Positions 35,985 through 44,800 of a stretch of 64,000 nt of DNA are shown here, in pieces. The notes under the pieces were generated by a model, which was not told the DNA's origin, did no database searches, and was given only the letters and a program-made list of their open reading frames with translations. The position numbers and the translations under genes were made by a program. Source of the DNA: an uncultured Bacteroidales bacterium (GTDB lineage Bacteria; Bacteroidota; Bacteroidia; Bacteroidales; Bacteroidaceae); NCBI GenBank assembly GCA_902800305.1, contig CADCDP010000018.1:1-64000 (forward strand), read 5' to 3'. Position 1 is the stretch's first letter. Each line of letters opens with the position of its first letter.

Positions 35985-36791
35985 TTATTGATGCAAGTCG
36001 CAAGCTGCCTGTTCGTAGTCAATGAGTTCTGTAACAGTAGGGTTCGTGCCGCAGATGGGGCACTTGTCGGTCTTCTTCACGTTGATCTTGCGGAAGTCCA
36101 TCGTCTTGGCGTTGAAGGTGAGCAGTTTGTTCGTCAGCAGTTCGCCCACACCTGTCAGATACTTCAGCGTCTCAGCTGCCTGAATCGTGCCAAGCATACC
36201 CGCGATGGCTCCCAACACTCCAGCCTGACTGCACGTGGGCACCGCCCCTGGTGGCGGCGGAGTCTTGAACATACACCGATAGCAAGCCGTGCCAGGCACA
36301 TGCGTGAAAGTCTGTCCCTCGAAGCGGAGGATGCCACCGTGACTGAACGGCTTGCCAGCCATCACACAGGCATCGTTGATGAGGAACTTCACGGGAAAGT
36401 TGTCCGTTCCATCCACCACAAAGTCATACTCCTTCACGATGTCGAGCGCATTGTCCGCCATCAGAAACTCACGGTAAGTCTCCACCTTCACGTGGGGGTT
36501 GATGGCGTTGATGGTCTCCTTCGCCGACTCCACCTTCCACTTGTCCACATCAGGAGTGGTGTGGATAATCTGCCGCTGCAAGTTGCTCAAATCCACCACG
36601 TCGCCATCCACAATGCCGATGGTGCCCACACCAGCCGCAGCCAGATACATCGCCACAGGCGCACCCAGGCCACCAGCACCAATCACGAGCACCTTGCCCT
36701 CGCGGATTCGTTCCTGACCCTCCACACCCACGTCCTGCAAGAGGATATGGCGCGAATAGCGGTTCAGTTCTTCTTCAGTGAAATCAAACAT
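35985..36791 (-). CDS. MoeB/ThiF-type E1 enzyme for sulfur carrier
   Basis: 268 residues, start MFDFTEEELNRYSRHILLQD. It has the family's adenylation site (VLVIGAGGLGAPVAMYLA; arginine in NLQRQIIH), the cysteine crossover segment PTCSQAGVLG, and zinc cysteines in ACYRC and KCPICG. No rhodanese domain, so sulfur must come from another protein, plausibly TusA or DsrE. It should adenylate the ThiS-like protein C-terminal glycine and help form a thiocarboxylate. The start codon overlaps the carrier gene by 8 nt, and its GGAGGA ribosome site lies inside the carrier's C-terminal tail codons, so the two are translationally coupled. Confidence 0.92.
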   Translation of the reverse strand: MFDFTEEELNRYSRHILLQDVGVEGQERIREGKVLVIGAGGLGAPVAMYLAAAGVGTIGIVDGDVVDLSNLQRQIIHTTPDVDKWKVESAKETINAINPHVKVETYREFLMADNALDIVKEYDFVVDGTDNFPVKFLINDACVMAGKPFSHGGILRFEGQTFTHVPGTACYRCMFKTPPPPGAVPTCSQAGVLGAIAGMLGTIQAAETLKYLTGVGELLTNKLLTFNAKTMDFRKINVKKTDKCPICGTNPTVTELIDYEQAACDLHQ

Positions 36792-37110
36792 AACTGTCCT
36801 CCTTTGTGCTAAACGTCTGCCCGTTCGTCTTCGTTCCTCGACTCCGACCAGCCGAGCACTGCACCCCAAGCCTTCCGAATCGATACTCAATCGATTCCTT
36901 GTCTTGTCCTCCTCCCATAAAGTAGAGGAAATCCACCGTGTCACCCTCGTTCAGTTGGAGGGTGTCAAAGTCTTCCCTATCCACAAATTCTTCGTTCACT
37001 TGCACACTCACCATGTCGGGTTGTGCCACATTGTTTTGCTTGATAAGGTCTGCAACAGTTGCAGGGAGCTGCACCTCTTGGTCGTCTCCATTTACAATTA
37101 GTTTTGCCAT
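36784..37110 (-). CDS. ThiS/MoaD-like sulfur carrier with C-terminal tail
   Basis: 108 residues. Residues 1-68 form a beta-grasp sulfur carrier: MAKLIVNGDDQEVQLPATVA, then VQVNEEFVDREDFDTLQL, ending FLYFMGGG. Family members normally stop at Gly-Gly, the site of thiocarboxylate formation. Here about 40 further residues follow (QDKESIEYRFGRLG on to EDSYV), so the protein should be a precursor needing cleavage. Precedents are the short tails of QbsE and HcyS that JAMM peptidases remove. The tail codons hold an 8-bp inverted repeat and the ribosome site of the next gene. Read-through after a lost stop codon is the alternative. Confidence 0.85.
   Translation of the reverse strand: MAKLIVNGDDQEVQLPATVADLIKQNNVAQPDMVSVQVNEEFVDREDFDTLQLNEGDTVDFLYFMGGGQDKESIEYRFGRLGVQCSAGRSRGTKTNGQTFSTKEDSYV
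36877..36897. repeat. inverted repeat in carrier tail codons
   Basis: GAATCGAT - 5 nt - ATCGATTC, a perfect 8-bp stem right after the triple-glycine codons of the sulfur carrier. Could affect translation of the tail or of the following E1 gene. Confidence 0.7.
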
Positions 37111-37125
37111 AATGATGAAGTTTTA

Positions 37126-38058
37126 TTATTCCTCTGAAAACAGTTTCGTGCTGAGGTATCTCTCTCCGGTGTCGGGCAGGAGCACCACGATGGTCTTGCC
37201 CGCATTCTCAGGGCGACGGGCTATCTCGATGGCAGCATGGGCAGCCGCACCGCTCGATATGCCCACCAGCGCACCCTCCGTCTTGGCCAGCAATCGGCTG
37301 GCGGCAAAAGCATCCTCGTTCTTCACTCTGAACACCTCGTCATACACTCGTGTGTTGAGCACCTGAGGCACGAAACCAGCACCGATGCCCTGCAACTTGT
37401 GAGGGCCAGGCTTGCTACCCGACAGCACCGCCGAGTCGTAAGGCTCCACAGCCACCACCTTCACTTTGGGGTTCAAGTGCTTCAGCCCCTCGCCCACACC
37501 CGTCACCGTGCCGCCTGTGCCGACACCAGCCACGAAGATGTCCACTTTTCCGTCCGTGTCTTCCCAAATCTCCTTGGCCGTTGTCTGACGATGAATCTCC
37601 GGGTTCGCCTCGTTAGCAAACTGCTGGGGGATGAAAGCATTCGTTTCTTCTGCCAGTTCCTTCGCCTTGCGGATGGCGCCAGGCATACCCTCGTAAGCCG
37701 GAGTGAGCACCAGTTTGGCTCCGAGGCTGCGGAGCAAGATGCGCCGTTCGACACTCATGCTGTCGGGCATGGTGAGGATGAGCTTGTAGCCGCGCTGTGC
37801 AGCCACCAGCGCCAGTCCCACACCCGTGTTGCCACTCGTAGGTTCGATGATGACGGTGTTCCGGCCGAGAAGTCCCTGCCTCTCAGCCTGTTCGATAAGG
37901 GCATAGCCCACGCGGTCTTTCACGCTGCGCCCTGGGTTGAAGTACTCCAGTTTAGCGAGAACTCGGGCATGCAGAAACTGCTCCTTCTCTATTTTCGAAA
38001 GCTCCAGCAGCGGTGTTTTGCCGATCAGTTCTACAAGGTTTTGTGCGATTTTAGCCAT
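37126..38058 (-). CDS. cysteine synthase family, PLP enzyme
   Basis: 310 residues. Beta-family PLP enzyme: Schiff-base lysine in [11 protein letters not shown] (~47), [14 protein letters not shown], phosphate-binding [10 protein letters not shown], and ISSGAAAHA near the C-terminus. It makes cysteine from O-acetylserine (or O-phosphoserine) with a sulfide donor. In this operon the donor could be the carrier thiocarboxylate, as for CysM with CysO in mycobacteria. The primary structure looks CysK-like. Whether it uses free sulfide or the carrier needs assay. It follows the trans-sulfuration gene by 23 nt and precedes the carrier by 15 nt. Confidence 0.92.
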   Translation of the reverse strand: MAKIAQNLVELIGKTPLLELSKIEKEQFLHARVLAKLEYFNPGRSVKDRVGYALIEQAERQGLLGRNTVIIEPTSGNTGVGLALVAAQRGYKLILTMPDSMSVERRILLRSLGAKLVLTPAYEGMPGAIRKAKELAEETNAFIPQQFANEANPEIHRQTTAKEIWEDTDGKVDIFVAGVGTGGTVTGVGEGLKHLNPKVKVVAVEPYDSAVLSGSKPGPHKLQGIGAGFVPQVLNTRVYDEVFRVKNEDAFAASRLLAKTEGALVGISSGAAAHAAIEIARRPENAGKTIVVLLPDTGERYLSTKLFSEE

Positions 38059-38081
38059 AATGATGAAGGTTTATATAAAGT

Positions 38082-39269
38082 TTAAAGTCTATTGTTTTGT
38101 GTCGCCGCTTGCACGATGTCCTCGAAGAGGTCGTCCACATCCTCCAGCCCCACCGAGAGGCGGATGGTCGTGTCGCGCACATCCATCGCCGCTTTCTGCT
38201 TGCCGCTGAAGGAGCCGAAGATGGTGCTGTAGGGATGGATAGCGAGGGTCTTGTTGTCGAAGAGGTTGGTGGCGCGGCGGACGAGCTGCAGGTGGTCAAT
38301 GAAGCTGAAACACGCCTTGCGGTCAGCAAGGTCGATGGTGAGCATCGCCCCTGCCGTGTCGCCAAACTGCCTCACCGCCAAGTCATGGAAGGGGTTGTCC
38401 GCTAAACCGATATAGTTCACCAGCTTGATTTCGGGCACCGCCCTGAGCCGCTGTGCCAAGGCAAGGGCATTCTGTGCCTGCACCCGATAGCGGGCATCGA
38501 GGGTTTCGAGTCCGAGGCTCTGCATATAGGCGGCATGGGGCGACATGTAGCTGCCCATGTTCGGGATGAGTTCGTAGCGGATGCGCTGGTTCACCACGGG
38601 GAACGTGCCATAGTCGATGACCAAGCCGCCCAGCGAGGTGGCACCGCCAGAGATGTACTTCGTGCTGCTCACCACCTCCACATCCACGCCCAGCCTTTTC
38701 GCGCTGAACTGCGTGAAGGGGATGATGGTCGTGTCGGCCAAGAGTGGCACACCCTTCTCGTGGGCAATCTCAGCCAATGCAGCAAGGTCTGCCACCTCCA
38801 TCTGAGGGTTGGTGACAATTTCGAGGAAGAGACAAGCCGTGTGCTCGTCGATGGCCTCACGCACAGCATTCAGGTCGAGCAAATCGACCGCACGGGTCTC
38901 GATGCCGAGGCGCGACAACGTGTTGTTCAGCAGTGACACCGTGTTGCCAAACAGATGGCGCGAAGTGACGACATTTTTGCCCTGTGCCACAAAGACCAGC
39001 AGCGCGTTGGTGATGGCGGCCATGCCCGAACCGAAGGCAAACACATTCTTCGCTTCGGTCAGCGCCTTCACCGTATCCTCCAAGTGCATCACCGTGGGAT
39101 TCATCATGCGCGAGTACTCAGGTGCCAACACCCTGCCGCAGAAGGCATCTGCCATGTCCTTGGCAGTCTCAAACTCGTAGGCCGCCGTGTGATACACCGG
39201 CATCGCTATCGCTCCGTAGGCATCCCGCCTCGGCAGCTTCGTATCGATGGCTATAGTTGATTTTTTCAT
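38082..39269 (-). CDS. trans-sulfuration PLP enzyme (Cys/Met metabolism)
   Basis: 395 residues, start MKKSTIAIDTKLPRRDAYGA. Gamma-family PLP enzyme: NPTVMHLEDTVKAL (substrate side), FGSGMAAI, and the PLP lysine in VVSSTKYISGG. This family includes cystathionine gamma-synthase, gamma-lyase, methionine gamma-lyase and O-acetylhomoserine sulfhydrylase; I cannot separate them by eye. Given carrier, E1 and JAMM next to it, a MetY-like sulfhydrylase making homocysteine is attractive. The upstream in-frame extension over the regulator gene is rejected. Its ATG overlaps the regulator's TGA (ATGA), indicating coupled translation. Confidence 0.88.
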   Translation of the reverse strand: MKKSTIAIDTKLPRRDAYGAIAMPVYHTAAYEFETAKDMADAFCGRVLAPEYSRMMNPTVMHLEDTVKALTEAKNVFAFGSGMAAITNALLVFVAQGKNVVTSRHLFGNTVSLLNNTLSRLGIETRAVDLLDLNAVREAIDEHTACLFLEIVTNPQMEVADLAALAEIAHEKGVPLLADTTIIPFTQFSAKRLGVDVEVVSSTKYISGGATSLGGLVIDYGTFPVVNQRIRYELIPNMGSYMSPHAAYMQSLGLETLDARYRVQAQNALALAQRLRAVPEIKLVNYIGLADNPFHDLAVRQFGDTAGAMLTIDLADRKACFSFIDHLQLVRRATNLFDNKTLAIHPYSTIFGSFSGKQKAAMDVRDTTIRLSVGLEDVDDLFEDIVQAATQNNRL

Positions 39270-39925
39270 ATATAGTATTCCACCATTTCCACCAGCCCTG
39301 CCCTCAATGCATACTTGGTGGCCTCGTAGATGGTGTTCACGTTGATTTTCCTGAAAATATTCTTCTTGTGGGTCGTGATGGTGTGGATGCTCGAATTGCG
39401 CTCCACAGCTATCTCCTTCACCGACTTGCCCAAAGCGATGAGGCGCAACACTTCCTTCTCCGATGGAGTCAGCTGGTCTTGCTCCGCCACCGACGGCAAC
39501 GACGGAGTGAGCAGCAGGTTCGTCACCTGATGGCAGAGGAAGCGTACACCCGTGACGGCACACTTCAGAGCCGTGATGATTTCCTGTGCCGAGTCGTCCT
39601 TCAGAATCATGCTGAACTGCTGCTCCACACTCAGTCGGCGAATCAGCCCTTCCGTCAATTCCTCGGAGAAGAGCACCCACTGCACGTAGGGGAACCGCTC
39701 CGAGAGATTCTGCAGGTCGTCACTGCTGCCGAAGTCGAAGAGCGTATAGTCGATGACGACCACCGCCGACGGGTTCTCCTTCAGCGTAGCAATCAGTTCA
39801 GCCCTGTGGTTCAGCTCCTTCACCTCCAGATGCTCTACATCCCTCAAAGCCATACGCAGCAACGTCCTCAGTCCCAGCCGCGTGATGTCCTGATTGTCTG
39901 CAATGATGATAGTTTTTTTGTCCAT
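39266..39925 (-). CDS. LuxR/NarL-type response regulator
   Basis: 219 residues, start MDKKTIIIADNQDITRLGL. The receiver domain keeps acidic residues (ADNQD), phospho-acceptor Asp (VVVIDYTLFD) and the conserved lysine (ILKDD); the output is a LuxR HTH (LTPSEKEVLRLIALGKSVKEI). First gene of the sulfur operon, so it probably regulates the operon or links it to a signal. No histidine kinase adjoins it. The nearest in the window is at 59145 and has no obvious connection. A GTG start six nt upstream is possible but less likely. Confidence 0.9.
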   Translation of the reverse strand: MDKKTIIIADNQDITRLGLRTLLRMALRDVEHLEVKELNHRAELIATLKENPSAVVVIDYTLFDFGSSDDLQNLSERFPYVQWVLFSEELTEGLIRRLSVEQQFSMILKDDSAQEIITALKCAVTGVRFLCHQVTNLLLTPSLPSVAEQDQLTPSEKEVLRLIALGKSVKEIAVERNSSIHTITTHKKNIFRKINVNTIYEATKYALRAGLVEMVEYYI

Positions 39926-39953
39926 AGTCACTGTTGACTTCTAAAATTTGCTG

Positions 39954-39961
39954 CAAAGGTA
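39954..39961 (-). promoter_or_regulatory. -7 box of sulfur/encapsulin operon
   Basis: TACCTTTG on the minus strand, ~29 nt before the regulator start. The only promoter-like site I see for the ten genes. No convincing TTTG at 19-20 bp, so an activator may be needed. Confidence 0.55.
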
Positions 39962-40083
39962 CAGCGACCACACTTTTTTGCCAAGAAGAAGGGGCTCATT
40001 CAGTAAATTTATCTAAAAAACACACACCTAAAAGAAAAAAACACACGGATTACTCACCAACGTGCCACCAATCGCCCCATTTT

Positions 40084-40105
40084 AACACCAAACGTTTAAG
40101 GTGTT
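40084..40105. other. small hairpin upstream of sulfur operon
   Basis: AACACC - 10 nt - GGTGTT. The rest of 39962-40150 is AT-rich and AC-rich sequence with no gene that I can support. Confidence 0.35.
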
Positions 40106-40151
40106 TCTGGGCGGCTTGTACGCCGAGTCCCACTTCTTTACTCCGTAGAAA

Positions 40152-40360
40152 TTTGCAATAGCCGAAAAAATGTTGTATATTTGCACATGGAAAGGGATGC
40201 CCCAATGAACGTCCAAGGGGAGTCCCTCTCCAGCAACTCGACTTCCAATCGCAACCTTCGATAGTACAATCGTAAGCTCCGATAGCACAATCGCAACCTT
40301 CGATAGTACAATCGAAGGTTGCGATTTGTTTTAGTACCCCCGTTGACCCAGAAGGGGCAA
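40152..40360 (+). repeat. promoter plus 21-bp palindromic repeats, copy 2
   Basis: TTTG/TTGC at 40152-40156, 19-20 bp, TATATTTG at 40176-40183 forms a complete promoter. The predicted transcript carries ~65 nt unique leader, then four 21-bp units of type TTCGATAGTACAATCG-CAACC (40245-40325). The last two form a perfect 16-bp stem hairpin (40287-40325). The block then runs antisense into a surface-gene relic. The same layout is at 52602-52747, and the end of one at 1-26. The leader could encode a 25-residue peptide starting MERDAPMNVQ, but the counterpart copy does not preserve it. Confidence 0.8.
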
Positions 40361-40526
40361 CGGCGATGGCCTGACCGCCGTTGCTGATGCTGGCCGAGTG
40401 ATATACGTAGCCGACCATTCCGCCGGCGTAATGGCCGTCGGTCGTGATGGTGGTGACGACGTTGAGGTCGTGGATGATGGCAGTATGGTCGATGATGTTG
40501 CCCACAAGCGAGTAGAAGGGTGCCAT
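40337..40526 (-). pseudogene. relic of GLUG surface-protein gene
   Basis: About 60 codons (FYSLVGNIIDHTAIIHDLNV, then VTTITTDGHYAGGMVGYVYH) closely match an internal module of the large surface protein at 161-5194 (VIKDLNVVTTITANGYRHQAG). No signal peptide, start or C-terminal motif remains. It sits exactly where the other two repeat blocks have an intact surface gene. Confidence 0.75.
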
Positions 40527-40668
40527 CGCACCCCCCCTTTTTTATATATGTTAAGGTAAAAATCGGTCTTTCCTTTTCACAGAACAAGAAAGTCCAACCG
40601 ACGATGAACAGTTCTGACGGGAGCCTTCCCTACCCCTTTTGTGGTATGCTCATAGCGCATAAAAGGTA

Positions 40669-40699
40669 TTTGGGGGTAGGGAGAATGTCCGTACCTTTG
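40669..40699 (+). promoter_or_regulatory. extended promoter box, copy 1
   Basis: TTTG at 40669-40672, 19 bp, TACCTTTG at 40692-40699. The spacer ends GAATGTCCG and is preceded by GGTATTTGGGGG, conserved also at 44940-44972 and 47766-47802. CCCTACCCC / GGGGTAGGG arms flank the -33 box. Drives the PstS-like/SusC pair. Confidence 0.7.
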
Positions 40700-40740
40700 C
40701 ACCAGATTTCAAAACAAATAAATTTTATACGCCTTTGGCG

Positions 40741-40840
40741 GACGAAGAAAAAACAGGTAAAAATAGATAAAAACAGAAAAAAACAAGAAAGACTTATTTT
40801 TATTTATTTTTTTCTTGTTTTTACCTGTTTTTCTTTCGTC
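40741..40840. repeat. AT-rich inverted repeat
   Basis: Arms GACGAAGAAAAAACAGGT and ACCTGTTTTTCTTTCGTC (one-base bulges) 100 bp end to end, in the leader of the PstS-like gene. Built like, but not the same as, the elements at 45051 and 52179. Confidence 0.7.
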
Positions 40841-40902
40841 ACGCGAACCGTAATAAACTCTCGACTATATAAAAAAGTTTCACATATAAATATATAAGGA
40901 CA

Positions 40903-41808
40903 ATGCAAGTAAGAATATTTTTAGCAGCAATGATGGCCGCCGTGACGCTGACGACCAGTGCGGCAACGTCGCAGAATGACGGGGTAATCACCGTGAAGGT
41001 GAACAAGGCGAGCAAAGTTTTGGTGGAAAGATGGATTGAGGGTTACAGGGCCGTTCATCCGAATGTGCAAATCACCCTCGTGAACGGCAAAAACGTGGAT
41101 GCCGACCTCACGCTGGTGACCAGTCATCAGGAGGGCGTGAACGTGACTTACGTGGGACGCTATGCCCTGCTGCCCGTCACCTCGACAGGGAATCCCCTGC
41201 TCGGCGACATCCAGAAGAAGGAGTGGAAGAGCAAGGACATCAAGAGTCTTTTTTTCACTGCCGAAGACCTCGACGAGGAATATGAAGAGGAAGTGGAGGG
41301 CAAGAAGAGTAAGCTGAAGGACAAGCTCACCGTCTATTCGGGCAGCAGCAAGGCATCGCTGTCGGGCATCTTCGCCGCCCACTTCGGACGCTCCACGGAC
41401 GACCTTCGTGGCAACCGCATCGCGGGCGACGACCTCTACCTGCTCTCCGCCATCAGCGAGGACAAGGCTTCCGTCACGTTCAACGCCTTGAGCAACCTCT
41501 ACGACCTCGCTTCACGCACCCTCCGCAGCGACCTCGCTTTGCTGCCCCTCGGCGTGAAGAAGACCCAGAGCGAGGCGCTCCTGTCGGGCAATCTCGACGC
41601 GACGCTCAACCTCATCGAGAACGAGGACATCGACCTGATTCCTGTGGAGGAGATTGGGTTTGCATACGCCGCCACGGATGCCGACATCGACCAGTTCCTG
41701 CAATGGGTGGTGCGCGACGGTCAGCAATATAACCACGAAGCTGGTTTCCTGCAACTCACCCATAAGGAGGTAGAGAACCAACTGCGCCTCATGGCACAGA
41801 ATCAATAA
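40903..41808 (+). CDS. PstS-like periplasmic binding protein
   Basis: 301 residues, signal peptide MQVRIFLAAMMAAVTLTTSAA. The fold looks like a type II periplasmic binding protein of the PstS-like sort: VKVNKASKVLVERWIEGYRAVHPNVQITLVNG, then VTYVGRYALLPVTSTGNPLL. No ABC transporter genes are adjacent; instead the gene is 14 nt upstream of a SusC-like receptor, a pairing seen in Bacteroidales where the binding protein may feed or sense the outer-membrane receptor. The insert EEYEEEVEGKKSKLKDK is highly charged. The ligand is not readable; the phosphate pocket residues are not obvious, so phosphate should not be assumed. Confidence 0.7.
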   Translation: MQVRIFLAAMMAAVTLTTSAATSQNDGVITVKVNKASKVLVERWIEGYRAVHPNVQITLVNGKNVDADLTLVTSHQEGVNVTYVGRYALLPVTSTGNPLLGDIQKKEWKSKDIKSLFFTAEDLDEEYEEEVEGKKSKLKDKLTVYSGSSKASLSGIFAAHFGRSTDDLRGNRIAGDDLYLLSAISEDKASVTFNALSNLYDLASRTLRSDLALLPLGVKKTQSEALLSGNLDATLNLIENEDIDLIPVEEIGFAYAATDADIDQFLQWVVRDGQQYNHEAGFLQLTHKEVENQLRLMAQNQ

Positions 41809-41822
41809 AAAACTTCATCAAC

Positions 41823-44800
41823 ATGACACAGAATGGATTGTTTTTAGCGGCGGTGCTGACCGTCGCTTCTTCTGTTGCGACATTTGCACAAACAGTGGAG
41901 GGCATCATCACGGATGCCACGACGGGAGAGAGCATCGTCGGTGCGACGGTGAGATATGGCGACGGAAAGGGCGTGACGACCAACTATGACGGTCACTTCG
42001 CCATCGACGTAAAGACGTTGCCCGTCAAGTTGAACATCAGCTTCACGGGCTATAAGCCTCAGACGGTGACGGTGTATGACGACGAGGAGGACATCAACGT
42101 GAAACTGACTGAGAAGCGCAGTTACCTGAACGACGTGGTGGTGGTGGGTTATGGGACACAAAGCCGCACCCAACTGACGGGTTCGGTGGTGACGGTCAAG
42201 GCCGATGTGTTTGAGAACAGCACCGCCAGCACCCTCGACGGAGCTTTGAGCGGACAGGTGGCAGGACTGAATGTCACGGCAGCCAGTGGACAGCCGGGTG
42301 CTGACAGCAGCATCCGCATTCGTGGTGGCAACTCGGTGAATGCATCGAACGAGCCTCTGTATGTGGTCGATGGCTTCATCTACTACAAGGATGCTAGCAA
42401 CAGCGGCACAGGTCTGGGTGCCATCGAGAGCAGACTCAACCCTTTGGCGACCATCAACCCTAACGACATCGAGAGCATCGAGGTGTTGAAGGACGTGAGT
42501 GCCACTGCTATCTATGGTTCACGAGGTGCCAATGGTGTTATCCTCATCACCACGAAGAAGGGCAATCTTAGCGAGAAGAAAGCACATATCTCCTACGGTT
42601 ACAGCCTCGGACTCAGCAGTGTGAGCAAGCACCTCGACTTGCTGGATGCCTCCGAATGGGCACAGTTCCAAAAGACTTATTTCAGCAACAAGGGTGGCTA
42701 CACCGACGAGCAAATCAAGGCATTGGGCAAGGGTACCGACTGGCAGGATGCCGTGCTCCGAACTGCCGTGCAGCAGGGACATGAGCTATCCGTAAACGGC
42801 AGTACTGACAAGAGCCGTTATGCCTTCTCTGCCAACTACACCGACCAAGACGGCATCGTGCGCAACACGGGTTTCCAACGCTACAACTTCCACATCAACA
42901 CGGAGTGGGAGTTGCAGAAGGGCTTGAAGTTTGGCGTCAATGCTACCTACGGACGCTCGAAGCAACAGGGCTTCACCACGACCGAGGAGCAGGTGTTCAA
43001 CTCGTCGCCCTACTCTGCCGGCATCACCAACAGCTTTGTATATGCGCTGCTGATGCCGCCTGTCGTGCCTGTATATAATGAGGATGGTTCCTATAACTTC
43101 ACGAACCCCTACGAATATGCTTACTTTGCCATTGGCGACCATGCTGCCAACCCCGTCTATGACCTGAAGGAGAGTGTGGCAGAGAACATCAACAACTACC
43201 TGCTCTCCAACGTCTGGGCAAGTTACAAACTCGGCGATTTCACGCTGAAAGCCACGGTGGGCTTGAACAGCGAGAAGCTCACGCAAAACTATTTCTCTGG
43301 GGCTTACACTTCGTTGGGCTTGGCGACTCAGGGTATCGGCGGCACGGGCAACCGTCAGACGGATGTATGGCAACAGGAATACACTTTGGCTTACCAGAAG
43401 GAACTGGGCATCCATCAGATTGATGCACTGGCAGGTTACACCAAGCAGACGAGCACCTCGACGCATAGCAGCATCCGCACCAACCACTTCACCAACGAGA
43501 CCCTGAAGCAGTACAATCTCGGCGATGGGGCGAACATCTACACACCTCAGACGGGCATCAGCGAAAGCACCCTCAACTCGCTCATCGCACGTGTGAACTA
43601 CACGCTTCTCGACCGCTACAACGCCACTGCCACCTTCCGTGCCGACAAGTCCAGCCGTTTCTCCAAAAACCACCGCTGGGGCTACTTCCCATCGCTCGGA
43701 CTTTCATGGAACGTGGACAAGGAGGCGTTCCTTGCCAGTGCCTACCATCTGGACTACCTGAAGGTGCGTCTCTCTGGTGGGTTGGTGGGTAATCAGGAGA
43801 TTCCCGACTATGCTTTCACCACCTCTTACAGCACGGGGTCTTACGGTGGCACGTCTTCCTACGCCAAGGCCAACACTGCCAACGACAACCTGAAATGGGA
43901 GACTACTGCCAGCTACAACCTCGGTGCTGACCTCGGACTCTGGGGTGGACGCTTCAACATAGTGCTCGACCTCTACTACAAGAAGACTTCCGACCTGCTG
44001 CTCGACGTGCCGATGGGCTTTGCCAATGGTGTGACCAGTCAGCTCCAGAACGTGGGCAATGTGGAGAACAAGGGTATCGAGTTGGCTATCAACGGCACAC
44101 TCATCAAGCGTCGTCACCTCACTTGGACGGCTGCTACCAACCTTGCCCACAACCACAACGAGATTACCGACATGGGCAAGACCAACAACGTCATTCAGGG
44201 AGCAGACAACCAGCAGATTCTCCGCAAGGGTGAGGCACTCGGCTCGTTCTATGGCTTGAAGTTCATCGGTGTCGTGCAGAATGGCGAAGATGTGAGCCAA
44301 CTCCCCACCGTCAATGGTCTTGTGCCCAAGGCTGGCGATGCGAAGTTTGCCGACACCAACAACGACGGCAAGATTGACGGCAACGACCGTGTGATACTCG
44401 GTTCCGTGCAACCCAAACTCACTTACGGATTCTCTTCACAGCTGCAAGTGCGCGAATGGGACTTCAACATCACTTTCGCAGGAAGCTATGGGTCGAAGCT
44501 GTACAATGCCCTGGGCAGAAGACTGGAACAGACGGGCGACTCTTACAATGTGCTGAGTACGGTGAAGGATGCATGGACACCTGAGAATGGCAGCAACACC
44601 CTACCCCTCGCCTCCACACCACGCCCCTTCTCCTATATCGACAGCCGCTACGTGCAAAGTGCCAGCTACCTCAAACTCCGCAACCTGACCATCGGCTACC
44701 GTCCCCGACTGCCCAAGTCGTTTCCTCTGTCCCTGCGTGTCTATGCCACTGCCACTAATCTCTTCACCATCACCCCCTACAAAGGTTATGATCCCGAGGT

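Noticed and set aside
36784..36906. Frameshift to explain the carrier tail
   Set aside because: The frame is open and ends exactly in the ATGTTTGA overlap with the E1 start, as expected for an intact coupled pair; a lost stop codon remains possible but cannot be shown.
40245..40325. Tandem 21-bp repeats as a CRISPR array
   Set aside because: The units are contiguous without spacers, too short, and there is no cas gene; they are simple palindromic tandem repeats.
40903..41808. High-affinity phosphate-binding PstS
   Set aside because: No pstCAB or phoU nearby and no clear phosphate loop; only the fold resemblance is kept.
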